This document shows, piece after piece, positions 42,367 through 50,721 of a DNA stretch of 54,024 bases. Location of the stretch: assembly GCA_022825725.1 (NCBI GenBank), contig JAJDWE010000072.1, positions 1 through 54,024 on the forward strand, in the 5' to 3' direction. Position numbers and translations under genes: made by a program. Every line of letters begins with the position of its first letter. The stretch's first letter is position 1. The stretch is from Gemmatimonadota bacterium. Lineage in GTDB: Bacteria; Gemmatimonadota; Gemmatimonadetes; Palauibacterales; Palauibacteraceae. The notes beneath the pieces were generated by a model. It did not search any database. It saw only the letters and a program-made list of their open reading frames with translations, and was not told where the DNA came from.

Positions 42367-43514
42367 TCCAGCGGCCCCCGGTTCGGGACGAGATTGCGAA
42401 GGAAATCACGGACCGGCAGGCACCAGACCTCGCCGATGCGCAGGCGCTCGTCGCCCCGGTAGAGCAGGGCCGCCTCAGCCTCCGGATAGTCCTTCCGGAA
42501 GGCCTTCAGCGCCCTCAGGTCCGAGGGGTCCACCCGACCGGTGTTCTTCACCTCGAACGCCTGCAATCCCGTGTCTCCGTAAACGATGAAATCGACCTCG
42601 GACCCACCCCGCGTCCGCCAATAGTAGATGTGGACGTCGAATCCGGAGTAGGCTGCCCACGCACGCAGATGCTGGGCGACGAGACCTTCGAGCGCCTGTC
42701 CATCGATCTCCTCGGGCCGGTCGAGAGGACCCCGGGGCCGCAGCGACCGGAAGACGCCCGCATCGAACAGGTAGAACTTCTCCCGCACTACAGTCGCGCG
42801 TTTGGCCCGCTTCCGAAACACCGGAAGCCGGAACGAGAGGAGCAGGTCCTCGAGAATGCCGATGTAGGACGACACCACCTTGCGTTCGACTTCGCACTCG
42901 CGGGCCACGGCCGCCGCGTTGAGTTGTGAAGTGTGCGAGAAACTGACGGCTTCCAGAAACCGCGCGAACTGCCCGACGTTCCGGGTCAGACCCTCGGCCC
43001 GGACTTCCTGCTCGAGATACAGGCTCGCGTACGCGTCCAGTACGCCCGTCGGGTCTCTCGCAGCGAGAACGAGGGGCAGAAGCCCGAGGGTCAGCGCCTG
43101 TTCCAGGTTGAAATCGGGTAGTTCGGACGCCATGAAGGGATGCAGCGTCCGGTGCAGGGCCCGGCCACCCAACAGATCCACGCCACCCCGACGGAGCTTT
43201 CGGGCGCTGGATCCGGTGAGAGCGAAGCGCGGAGGCGATGGCTCTTCCAGGAGGGCGTGGACGACGGTGAGCAGTTCCGGCACCTGCTGGATCTCATCGA
43301 TGACGACGTTTGCGCTGTGGGGAGCCCCCGCAAGGGCTTCCCGGAGCCGCTCGGGCCGGGCGCTCAGCCTGCGGCGCAGGGCGGGTTCGAGGAGGTCCAG
43401 GTACAGCGCGCCTGGCAGCCGTTCCCGCAGCCAGGTGGATTTGCCGGTGCCACGCGGACCGAACAGGAAGAAACTCTGCTTCGGAATCTCGAAAAATCGA
43501 CGTACAAGTTCCAT
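42360..43514 (-). CDS. AAA_14 / DUF4143 family ATPase
   Basis: A 384-aa protein from ATG 43514. Walker A is GPRGTGKST (near residues 24-32) and Walker B is VVIDEIQQVPE. Sensor-like TGSSARKL (near 105) follows. The second half is the DUF4143 domain, with the LFDAGVFRSL and YYWRTRGGSEVDFIVYG elements that resemble the nuclease-like fold (D-x(n)-E-x-K with VDF and AFEVKNT). Such proteins are widespread and often accessory, with no known precise role. The gene overlaps the next one, which suggests coordinated expression with the CC-ended protein and the ArsA-like ATPase. Confidence 0.8.
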   Translation of the reverse strand: MELVRRFFEIPKQSFFLFGPRGTGKSTWLRERLPGALYLDLLEPALRRRLSARPERLREALAGAPHSANVVIDEIQQVPELLTVVHALLEEPSPPRFALTGSSARKLRRGGVDLLGGRALHRTLHPFMASELPDFNLEQALTLGLLPLVLAARDPTGVLDAYASLYLEQEVRAEGLTRNVGQFARFLEAVSFSHTSQLNAAAVARECEVERKVVSSYIGILEDLLLSFRLPVFRKRAKRATVVREKFYLFDAGVFRSLRPRGPLDRPEEIDGQALEGLVAQHLRAWAAYSGFDVHIYYWRTRGGSEVDFIVYGDTGLQAFEVKNTGRVDPSDLRALKAFRKDYPEAEAALLYRGDERLRIGEVWCLPVRDFLRNLVPNRGPLEW

Positions 43515-43579
43515 TTTGCGTCGCAAATCGGAATTAGCGATTCCGAAATCGAACTCTTACAGCGCCACCAGTCAAGGTG

Positions 43580-44764
43580 TCAGTGGGTGCCGCCAGTGAG
43601 TCGGCGCTCTTCCCAGGCGCGGACGCGAGGGATCGCGGCGTCGAAGATGCGCTCGTAGTTGAGCCGTTCGACCTGGGCTCGGGCCTCGGGGCCGAGGCGT
43701 TCCCACAGCGGCGCATACACCGCGTGGTTACTCACATAGGCGTCCCAGTCGGTGGGCGCCACGGCGTCGGTGCCGAAGAGGAATCGCGTCGGATGGCGCT
43801 CGATGAGCGCGGTCCAGGCCTTGAGGCTCGCCTCGTCGCGCACGACGTACTTCGCCACCTCGTCCCACGAGATGTCGAGGGCGATGTGGTCGTAGCGGGG
43901 GTCGGCGAGCATGCGGTCGAGCCCGGCGACATGCCCCTCGGCGGGGGCGATGAAGCGGCCGAGGCCGGTGTGCGCCCAGATGATCGTCGCGTTCGGGTGG
44001 TCCGCGAACAGCTCCAGCAACTCGGCGGCGAAGTCCGGCGGATCGCCCGGGCGAACGTTGTCGATGTCGCAGTGGAGGATGACGACGAGCCCGATCTCCG
44101 CGGCGGTGTCGAGGATGCGGTCCAGAGCGGGGTTGCGGAGACTTGCCGCGTGGCCGGACACCTTCGACGACACGAACTCCTTGTGAATGCTGAACTCGCC
44201 GATGCCCGCGAACACGCCGGGGAAGGTGAGCAGGACGCGCTCGATGTGGTCCGCGGAGTACATGTCCGTCGGGTTGAAGCCCGTGATCATCGGATCGACC
44301 CGGCCGCGGTCCGCCTCGGGAAGCGACAGGTACTCGCGGGCGATGACCGCGTCCACGAACGAGTAGTAGTACAGGTCCGCGTTCGACCGCAGGTAGTAGT
44401 CCGGTGCCCGGTCTCCCGACAGGAAGTAGTCCCACTTCTGCTGCAGCGGGATGCCGAACATGGCCACCCGCCCCACCCGCCCGTCGGTCATCTCCAGGAA
44501 CTCCCGCGCCGTCGGGCCGCGCTGGACGTAGTTCAGGAGATGAAAGTGGGAATCGTTGAAGAGCGCCGTTCCGGACGCCGTTCCCGTGGTCATCGCCGGA
44601 ACCGGGGCGCCCGTTTCGGCGGAGGACGTCGCGGGCGGGGCGGGGGATGGGGCAGCGGGCGCGGCGGCCGGCGATGCGACCGCTGACGGCACCGCCTCCG
44701 GGCCGCGCCCCGTCGCGCAGGCCGCCAGGAGCAGGGCCGCCGCGAGCGCGCCCGGCCGGCTCAA
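43580..44764 (-). CDS. Amidohydrolase-family TIM-barrel lipoprotein
   Basis: About 394 aa from TTG 44764, whose TTGA overlaps the stop of the gamma-glutamyltransferase gene. The signal ends in LLLAACATG (lipobox), then an Ala/Pro-rich linker of about 50 residues. The barrel shows NDSHFHLLNYV (metal His pair), a mid GIGEFSIHKEFV, VVILHCDIDNV, IIWAHTGLGRF and FLFGTDAVAPTDW. These are the metal-binding strands of amidohydrolase-2-like enzymes. They hydrolyse or decarboxylate small aromatic or amide compounds. The context with a peptidase and a gamma-glutamyltransferase suggests a peptide-derived substrate, but this is inference. Confidence 0.8.
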   Translation of the reverse strand: MSRPGALAAALLLAACATGRGPEAVPSAVASPAAAPAAPSPAPPATSSAETGAPVPAMTTGTASGTALFNDSHFHLLNYVQRGPTAREFLEMTDGRVGRVAMFGIPLQQKWDYFLSGDRAPDYYLRSNADLYYYSFVDAVIAREYLSLPEADRGRVDPMITGFNPTDMYSADHIERVLLTFPGVFAGIGEFSIHKEFVSSKVSGHAASLRNPALDRILDTAAEIGLVVILHCDIDNVRPGDPPDFAAELLELFADHPNATIIWAHTGLGRFIAPAEGHVAGLDRMLADPRYDHIALDISWDEVAKYVVRDEASLKAWTALIERHPTRFLFGTDAVAPTDWDAYVSNHAVYAPLWERLGPEARAQVERLNYERIFDAAIPRVRAWEERRLTGGTH

Positions 44765-46560
44765 AACGCCACCGCGGCGCTGTTGTTGCGGTTGTGGGAG
44801 GCCGCGCGCAGCTCGCCCGTCTCCGGATCCCGCGAGATGGCGACCCACAGGCCCTCGCCGCCGAAACGGGCCTCCATCGGGAAGATCTCCTCGTATGCGT
44901 AACCCGTCCCGTCGAGGACCTCGCGCGGGAACTTCCCGCCCGGCACGCGGAAGGTCATCAGGCCCGTCGCCGGATCGGTATTCGGGAGGAAGAAGTCGGG
45001 TGTATCGATCGCGTCGTCCACCGCCATCCCGAAGCGCATGAAATTCAGCAACCCCTGGAAGGTCCGCTGGTGGAGGCCGGACCCCATCGAGGCGAAGCCG
45101 AGCACCGGCCGCCCGTCCCGGAACAGAATCCCGGTCTGCGTCGGCGCCGGGAGCCGCGACCCCGGTTCGAGGCGGGCGATCTGCGTCTGCTGGAAGGAGG
45201 CCGGATCCCCGACCGTGATCCCGTCCACGACGATCGCCGTCTTGCCCCAGAGGACCGCGTTGATGCTGTGGGTGATCGCGGCGATGTTGCCCTCGGCGTC
45301 GATCGCGACCACGTCATCGGAGTGGCCGGGGCCGTGCGGCGCCCAGTTGCCGAAGGGCAGCCCGGTCTGGATGACGTTCCAGAGCCGGTCGGCGTGGTCC
45401 GGCGTGACGCGCGCCTCCGGGGTGAACTCGCCGCCGACGAGCGACGCGGCCATTTCCGGCGGCAGGAAGTCGAGCAGCGAGGCGCGGGTCACGTCGAGCG
45501 CGGTCCTCAGGGCCTCCGGCGATTCCGTCCAGTGGCCCTCGTCGCGCAGCCCGGAAGCCGCCGCGAGCCGCTGCGCTTCGATCATCGCCACCCCGCCCGC
45601 GTTCGGCGGAGGGTTCGTGTACAGCTCCCAGCCGTCTCCCAGCTCCGCCACGAGCGGCTCGTCCCAGATGACCTCGTAGGCCGCGAGGTCCTCGACCGTC
45701 ATCCGGCCCCCGTCGGCCTGGATCGCGGCCGCCGCCTTCTCGGCCCACGGGCCGCCGTACATGTAGTCGGTCCCCCGCTCCGCCACCGCGCGCAGCGTCG
45801 CGGCCAGCGCGGGCTGCCGCAGCACGTCCCCCTCGACGTACGGAGAGCCGTCCTCCTTCAAGAAGGTCGCCTTCGTCTCGGGAAGCCGGGCGAGGTCCGC
45901 GGCCCGCCCCTCCCAGTAGCCCTCCACCTTCTTCGAGATCCGAAAGCCCTGTTCGGCGACGTGGATCGAAGGCTTGAAGATCTCCGCCCACGGGAGCCGT
46001 CCGAACCGCTCGTGCGCGGCCCCGACGCCCTTCATGAACCCGCCGACGAGCGCAGTCCGCCCGCTCACCTCGGTACCGTACATCCCGCCGGGAGAGGAGA
46101 GGTCGATCCCGCCGGGGATGTTCGCCGGATCGTCCTCGCCGAGCACCGTGTTCCACTCGGCGTTCATCGTGTGGACGCGATCCGTGCCCGCGTCGTAGTA
46201 CACGAGCGACATGATGCCGAAGTAGCTGATCGGCGCTCCGGCGGTGAGCGCGACCTGCATGAGCGACGTCGTCATCGCCGCGTCGATCGCGTTCCCTCCC
46301 TGCTTCAGCGCCTCCAGTCCGGCACGCGCCGCGAGCCCGTTGTAGGCGACGGTGACCGCTCCGTTCTCCCCCGTCGCGACACCGGCTTCCGTCCGGTCGA
46401 CGAGTTGCGCCTCCATGAACCGCTCGTAGTCGGCGGCCCACCGCTCCGGCGAGAGATCCGTCTCCGCCTGGCACGCCGCCAGGACGAGGACGGACGCGAG
46501 GCACGCGAGGAAGCGACCGCGCGCGGACCGGCCTCCGGAGCGGCTCGCGGCCGGGCTCAT
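44761..46560 (-). CDS. Gamma-glutamyltransferase-family lipoprotein (Ser in nucleophile position)
   Basis: A 599-aa protein from ATG 46560, overlapping the S9 peptidase stop by four bases. It begins with a lipoprotein signal (SVLVLAACQAE). Family blocks are GLAARAGLEALKQGGNAIDAA (in parts), IPGGIDLSSPGGMYG and LYTNPPPNAGGVAMIE (the PPPxxGG oxyanion loop). At the expected autoprocessing site the sequence is GHSDDVVAIDAEGN; aligned with the E. coli form, Ser414 occupies the place of the catalytic Thr391. The enzyme transfers or hydrolyses gamma-glutamyl groups of glutathione and peptides. Ntn hydrolases can work with Ser, but activity needs a test. Confidence 0.82.
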   Translation of the reverse strand: MSPAASRSGGRSARGRFLACLASVLVLAACQAETDLSPERWAADYERFMEAQLVDRTEAGVATGENGAVTVAYNGLAARAGLEALKQGGNAIDAAMTTSLMQVALTAGAPISYFGIMSLVYYDAGTDRVHTMNAEWNTVLGEDDPANIPGGIDLSSPGGMYGTEVSGRTALVGGFMKGVGAAHERFGRLPWAEIFKPSIHVAEQGFRISKKVEGYWEGRAADLARLPETKATFLKEDGSPYVEGDVLRQPALAATLRAVAERGTDYMYGGPWAEKAAAAIQADGGRMTVEDLAAYEVIWDEPLVAELGDGWELYTNPPPNAGGVAMIEAQRLAAASGLRDEGHWTESPEALRTALDVTRASLLDFLPPEMAASLVGGEFTPEARVTPDHADRLWNVIQTGLPFGNWAPHGPGHSDDVVAIDAEGNIAAITHSINAVLWGKTAIVVDGITVGDPASFQQTQIARLEPGSRLPAPTQTGILFRDGRPVLGFASMGSGLHQRTFQGLLNFMRFGMAVDDAIDTPDFFLPNTDPATGLMTFRVPGGKFPREVLDGTGYAYEEIFPMEARFGGEGLWVAISRDPETGELRAASHNRNNSAAVAF

Positions 46561-48686
46561 TGATCGGAGGCCGCGGAGGAACGGAGCCACTGCTCCCACC
46601 ATTCGAGTTGGACCCACATCCGGTGCACCATGCGCCACGGGGTCCATCCCCCGTGGTAGGAGTCGGGGTAGCGCACGAACTTCGCGGGCACCTGCTGCTT
46701 CCGGAGCGCCACGTACATCTGCTCGGCCTCCTCGATCGGCACCCGGTGGTCCGACTCCCCGTGGACGAAGAGGGTCGGCGTCGTCACGCCCTTCGCGTGG
46801 ATGATGGGGGAGGAACGCAGCAGGTTCTCCAGTCCTCGCTCCTCCCACGGCGGACCATAGAACTCGCTCTCCTTCGTGCGCGGGATATCGGCCACCGCGT
46901 AGTCGCTCACCCAGTTCGAGATCGACGCCCCCGCGACGGCGGCGGCGAAGCGGTCCGTCTGCGTGATGACCCAGTTCGTGAGATATCCCCCGTAGGAGTA
47001 GCCGGTCACGCCCATGCGCGCGGTGTCGATCTCGTAGCGTTCGATCGCGTGGTCGACGCCCGCCATCACGTCGTCGTAGTCGTTGAAGCCCCAGCCGCCC
47101 CACGTCCCCCAGCGGAAGTCCTCGCCGTATCCGGTCGAGGCCCGCGGGTTCGTGAACAGGACCATGTAGCCCCGTCCCGCGAGGAGCTGCTGGTCGAACG
47201 AGAAGGTGTTTCCGTAGGCCCCGTGCGGTCCGCCGTGCATCTGGAGGACCATCGGGAATCCACCCTGCCCGGGGGCGTAGCCGCGCGCCGGGAGCATCCA
47301 GCCTTCGACCTCCGTCCCATCGGGACTCCGGAACGAGAGCCGTTCCGGGCTGGACAGGTCGATCTCGGCGAGCAGGTCGCGATTCACCTCGCTCAGCCGC
47401 ACCTCGTCGTCCGCGTCCGCCCCCACTTCCGCGACCCAGACATCGCCCGGTTCCGTCGGCGCCGTGGCCCGGAACGCGACGCGCGAGAAGTCCTCCGAGA
47501 AGGAGAAGCTCCCGAGCCGGCGGTCCCCCGCCGTCACCTGCTCGACCGGTCCCCCTCCCTCGGCGACGCGGAAGAGGTGCGTGTTGCCGCGAATTCCGGC
47601 GGCGAAGTAGACGTGTCCGCCGTCCGCGCTCACGGTGGGTCCGCCGGGGATGAGATCCCACTCCCCGGTGAGGTTGCGGAGCCGCGCACCGTTCTCCGCG
47701 TCGAATACGAACAGGTCGTTCGGCGCCCCGCGGTCGCGCGCTTCCGCGATGATGATGTCGAGGCCTTCGTTCCCTCGGACGACGAGCCGCGCGCCGTCGG
47801 CGGACCAGGCCGGGGAGGAGTAGTTGTATCCGTCGTCCGTGAGCCGGTTCACGTCGCCGTCGAGGTTGACGACCCAGAGATCGGACCGCTCGTAGGAGTG
47901 TTCATCGCGCTGGTGCGCGTCCGCGGTGAACGCGAGCCGCCGGCCATCGGGACTCCAGGCAAGCCCGGAGGCGTCGAAGCCGAGTTCCGTGAGCTGCCGC
48001 GCTTCTCCCCCCTCGGCCGGCAGCAGGTACACCTCGCGGGGCGGCGTCGCGTTCGGATCGCGCGGGTCCGGGAGATAGCCGCGCCGGTCGAAGCGGTAGT
48101 TCATCCAGTCGTACTCTCGTCCGTCGAAGCGCTCGACCGTGCGGCGCTCGAAGTCGGAGGCGTAGGACGGTTCCGGCGGCGGTCCGGGCGGCGTGGGACG
48201 GGTGAAGGCGATCCAGCGGCCGTCCGGGCTGAAGACGGGAGAACCGCCGAGTCCCTCGAGTTGAAACGCCTCTCCCGCCGGCCTGTCCATGCGCAGGAAC
48301 CAGGTGCTTCCGCCGCGCGCACCGTCCGGACCCGGCCGGTTCGACGTGAAGACGAGGTGGCGGCCGTCCGGCGTCCAGCGGGGCGAGGAGGCGCTGAAGC
48401 TCGGGCTCGTCATCCGCGTCGCCTCCCCGGAGCCATCGGCGTTTGCGAGCCGGATCTCGCTGTGGCGACGGTTCTCCTCCTCGAGGACCGTCGTTACGAC
48501 ATAGGCCACGCGCGACCCATCGGGCGAGAGGGCCGGGCTCCCCGCGTCCTTCAAGCGGTAGTAGTCCGCGAGTTCGAGCGGCCGGCCTTCCTGCGAGGCG
48601 AGCGGGGCCGGTGCGACGGCGCTGTGGACGGTGAAGGCCGCGACCGCCGCGACCGACGAGAACAGGGACGAGAAGCGAACGCGCAT
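46557..48686 (-). CDS. Exported S9 prolyl-oligopeptidase-family peptidase
   Basis: A 709-aa protein with a signal peptide (SVAAVAAFTVHSAVAPAPL). The N-terminal half is a WD40-like beta-propeller (SPDGSRVAYV, SPRWTPDGRHLVF, SPDGRWIAF, SPDGRRLAF). The C-terminal alpha/beta hydrolase holds the catalytic triad Ser564 in GYSYGG, Asp646 in HGESDHRVP and His678 in YHGG. The family includes dipeptidyl peptidases and acylaminoacyl peptidases and cuts short peptides. It is the first gene of a coupled operon with gamma-glutamyltransferase and amidohydrolase. The preceding PQQ gene ends 30 bases upstream and may belong to the same unit. Confidence 0.92.
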   Translation of the reverse strand: MRVRFSSLFSSVAAVAAFTVHSAVAPAPLASQEGRPLELADYYRLKDAGSPALSPDGSRVAYVVTTVLEEENRRHSEIRLANADGSGEATRMTSPSFSASSPRWTPDGRHLVFTSNRPGPDGARGGSTWFLRMDRPAGEAFQLEGLGGSPVFSPDGRWIAFTRPTPPGPPPEPSYASDFERRTVERFDGREYDWMNYRFDRRGYLPDPRDPNATPPREVYLLPAEGGEARQLTELGFDASGLAWSPDGRRLAFTADAHQRDEHSYERSDLWVVNLDGDVNRLTDDGYNYSSPAWSADGARLVVRGNEGLDIIIAEARDRGAPNDLFVFDAENGARLRNLTGEWDLIPGGPTVSADGGHVYFAAGIRGNTHLFRVAEGGGPVEQVTAGDRRLGSFSFSEDFSRVAFRATAPTEPGDVWVAEVGADADDEVRLSEVNRDLLAEIDLSSPERLSFRSPDGTEVEGWMLPARGYAPGQGGFPMVLQMHGGPHGAYGNTFSFDQQLLAGRGYMVLFTNPRASTGYGEDFRWGTWGGWGFNDYDDVMAGVDHAIERYEIDTARMGVTGYSYGGYLTNWVITQTDRFAAAVAGASISNWVSDYAVADIPRTKESEFYGPPWEERGLENLLRSSPIIHAKGVTTPTLFVHGESDHRVPIEEAEQMYVALRKQQVPAKFVRYPDSYHGGWTPWRMVHRMWVQLEWWEQWLRSSAASDQ

Positions 48687-48715
48687 CGCGAGCCTCCTGG
48701 GGCGGACCCGGCTGC

Positions 48716-50620
48716 CTAGCGAGGCAGCCGGTAGGCGAGAAGAAGGTTTCCGGGCATCTGGCTGAACATGTCGTATCCCGAGTTGACGAGGACATAGCCG
48801 CGCGCGACGACGGGTCCGGGTCCGTCGAGTGCGCCGCCCCGGCCCGGCACGCCATTGACGGTCTCGAACTCGCGCGCGGTGTCGACATCCCAGAGCAGCG
48901 AGCCGTCCTCCGTGGAAAAGGCGCGCAGGTGGCCGTCCAGGCTCCCGGCGAGCACCGCCCCTTCGATCGCGGTGGGGGCCGCGGAGAAGAAGGGCATGCA
49001 ACCGGCGCGGCCCGCGCACACGGACGGATCGGGGGGAGTGTGCCAGAGGACTTCCCCGCCGGTGAGTTCCAGGGCGTAGACGCCGGGGGTGGGCGGATCC
49101 TCCGCGTTCATCTGCGTGGAGGCGCCGGAGCGCGGGTCGGAGATGATGGCGAACGGGTTGTCGACGTTCGGCACGTAGGCTCGGCGTCCGTCGGACGTGA
49201 GACCCCAGTGGATGCCGCCGAGGGAGCTCCCCCGCCCGACCCGGCGCGCCCACGCGAGTTCGCCTTCCGAGTCGGGGTCCAGGGCCCACACCATGCCGGA
49301 TTTCTGGCCGGCGATGAGGAGTTGGGACCCGTCCTCGGCGGTGACGATGATCGGGGCCATCCCGAAGTCGTGGTCCGGCCCCGTCGGCGCGGGGCAGTTC
49401 TGGAAGCGGGACGAAAGACAGGACATGTTCCAGGCGTCGTCTTCCCGCCCCTGGAAGGTCCAGCGGGCCTCGCCCGTCTCCATGTCGAGCGCGGTGATCG
49501 CGTCGCTCCCGCCCGTCGTCGGTCTCGTATAGTTCTCGCCGGTCCCGATGTAGAGGAGGCCGCGCGCGGCGTCGACCGTCGGGCTCGACCACACGGGCGC
49601 CCCCGAGGGCGCGAAGAGCCGGGTCCCGGCCTCGTTCTCTCCCGTGTGTCTCGGTTCCTCGGCCACGGTCCGGAACTCCCATAGCGGTTCGCCCGTCTCC
49701 ACCGAGAAGGCGGCGACGCCTCCGCTGGACGTGCAGCACTCGTAGGTCGGATCGCCGGCGCTGATGATCTCCATCGAAGAGAGGGGGACGAAGACGCGGC
49801 CCTCGTGGACGGCCACGCTCCCCGTGACGACGTGATCCGCGTGGGTCCCGGCGGCGGCGCGCCAGTGGAGGGCGCCGGTCGTCGCGTCGATCGCGTACAC
49901 GTTCGTGGCGAAGTCGGCGAAGAAGGCGGACTGCCCGCCGTCGGGGCCGTCGCCGATCGCGATCGCGCCGCGCACGGCGGCGTCGCCCGAGAACACCCAG
50001 TGCACGCAACCGCTCTCCAGATCGATGGAATACACCTCGCCGAACGCCGAGCCGACGATGATCCGGTCGTCGATCACCGCCGGTTTCGAGCGCACCTGGC
50101 TCACGTCCGGGAAGCCGAAGGCCCAGGCGAGTTCGAGATTCGGCAGGTCCGCGGCCGTGAGCCCCGCGCGGGCCGCATCCGCGAAGCCCGTCTCGCCGCC
50201 GCCGCCGCCCCAGCCGGACCAGTGCACGACGCCCTCGGCCCGAGGTGCGCTCGTGCAGAAGGCGGAGGACGGGAGGCGGGTCTCGACCAGCGTCTCGCCG
50301 GTGAGCCACTCCGCCACGGCGCGGCGCTCGTCCGCCGTGAGATCCTCGCCGTGCCGGCGCATGCGGCCGCCCTCCAGCGAACTGAGGACCGCCCGGGGCG
50401 TCATCGCCCCAAGCGTGGTGAGGCCGGGTGCACGCACCGTGCGCTGCCCGGAATGACACTCCGCGCACGAGGCGGCGTACACGCGCATGCCGGGACTGTC
50501 ATCCATGGGCGGCGGATCGAGCAGCCCCCGCACCCGCTCCTGGGCGGCGGCCGGCCGGGCCCCGGCGGTCAGGGCACTGCCGGCAAGTACGGCGGCGAAA
50601 GCAGCGGCAACGATGCGCAT
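48716..50620 (-). CDS. Cytochrome c / PQQ beta-propeller dehydrogenase (polyvinyl-alcohol-dehydrogenase-like)
   Basis: A 634-aa protein from ATG 50620 with a signal peptide (AAAFAAVLAGSALTAGARPAAA). A cytochrome c domain comes first, with haem site CAECH (Cys52, Cys55, His56). The PQQ-type eight-bladed propeller follows (residues about 120-630), with repeated AxDxxTGxxxWxF elements (YAIDATTGALHW, ALDMETGEARW, ALDPDSEGELAW). A vicinal Cys295-Cys296 pair lies in YECCTSS, as in PQQ alcohol dehydrogenases where such a disulfide caps PQQ. The order cytochrome-then-propeller and the length match polyvinyl-alcohol-dehydrogenase-type enzymes. It oxidises an alcohol in the periplasm and passes electrons to its own haem. 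Confidence 0.82.
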   Translation of the reverse strand: MRIVAAAFAAVLAGSALTAGARPAAAQERVRGLLDPPPMDDSPGMRVYAASCAECHSGQRTVRAPGLTTLGAMTPRAVLSSLEGGRMRRHGEDLTADERRAVAEWLTGETLVETRLPSSAFCTSAPRAEGVVHWSGWGGGGGETGFADAARAGLTAADLPNLELAWAFGFPDVSQVRSKPAVIDDRIIVGSAFGEVYSIDLESGCVHWVFSGDAAVRGAIAIGDGPDGGQSAFFADFATNVYAIDATTGALHWRAAAGTHADHVVTGSVAVHEGRVFVPLSSMEIISAGDPTYECCTSSGGVAAFSVETGEPLWEFRTVAEEPRHTGENEAGTRLFAPSGAPVWSSPTVDAARGLLYIGTGENYTRPTTGGSDAITALDMETGEARWTFQGREDDAWNMSCLSSRFQNCPAPTGPDHDFGMAPIIVTAEDGSQLLIAGQKSGMVWALDPDSEGELAWARRVGRGSSLGGIHWGLTSDGRRAYVPNVDNPFAIISDPRSGASTQMNAEDPPTPGVYALELTGGEVLWHTPPDPSVCAGRAGCMPFFSAAPTAIEGAVLAGSLDGHLRAFSTEDGSLLWDVDTAREFETVNGVPGRGGALDGPGPVVARGYVLVNSGYDMFSQMPGNLLLAYRLPR

Positions 50621-50721
50621 CGGGCGTTTCTCCGGAACGGGGTCGAGAGAACCCGTGGAACATAGGCCCTCACGTTCCGTTGCGGCACGGCGAGCCGTCA
50701 GCGTCGGTTGCGGGCGAGCCG

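Noticed and set aside
44761-47661. A 966-aa version of the gamma-glutamyltransferase
   Set aside because: The extra N-terminus lies inside the S9 peptidase gene. ATG 46560 has a lipoprotein signal right after it.
46557-50468. A single 1303-aa protein joining the S9 peptidase with upstream sequence
   Set aside because: The upstream part overlaps the PQQ gene in another frame. ATG 48686 with a signal peptide is the natural start of the S9 protein.
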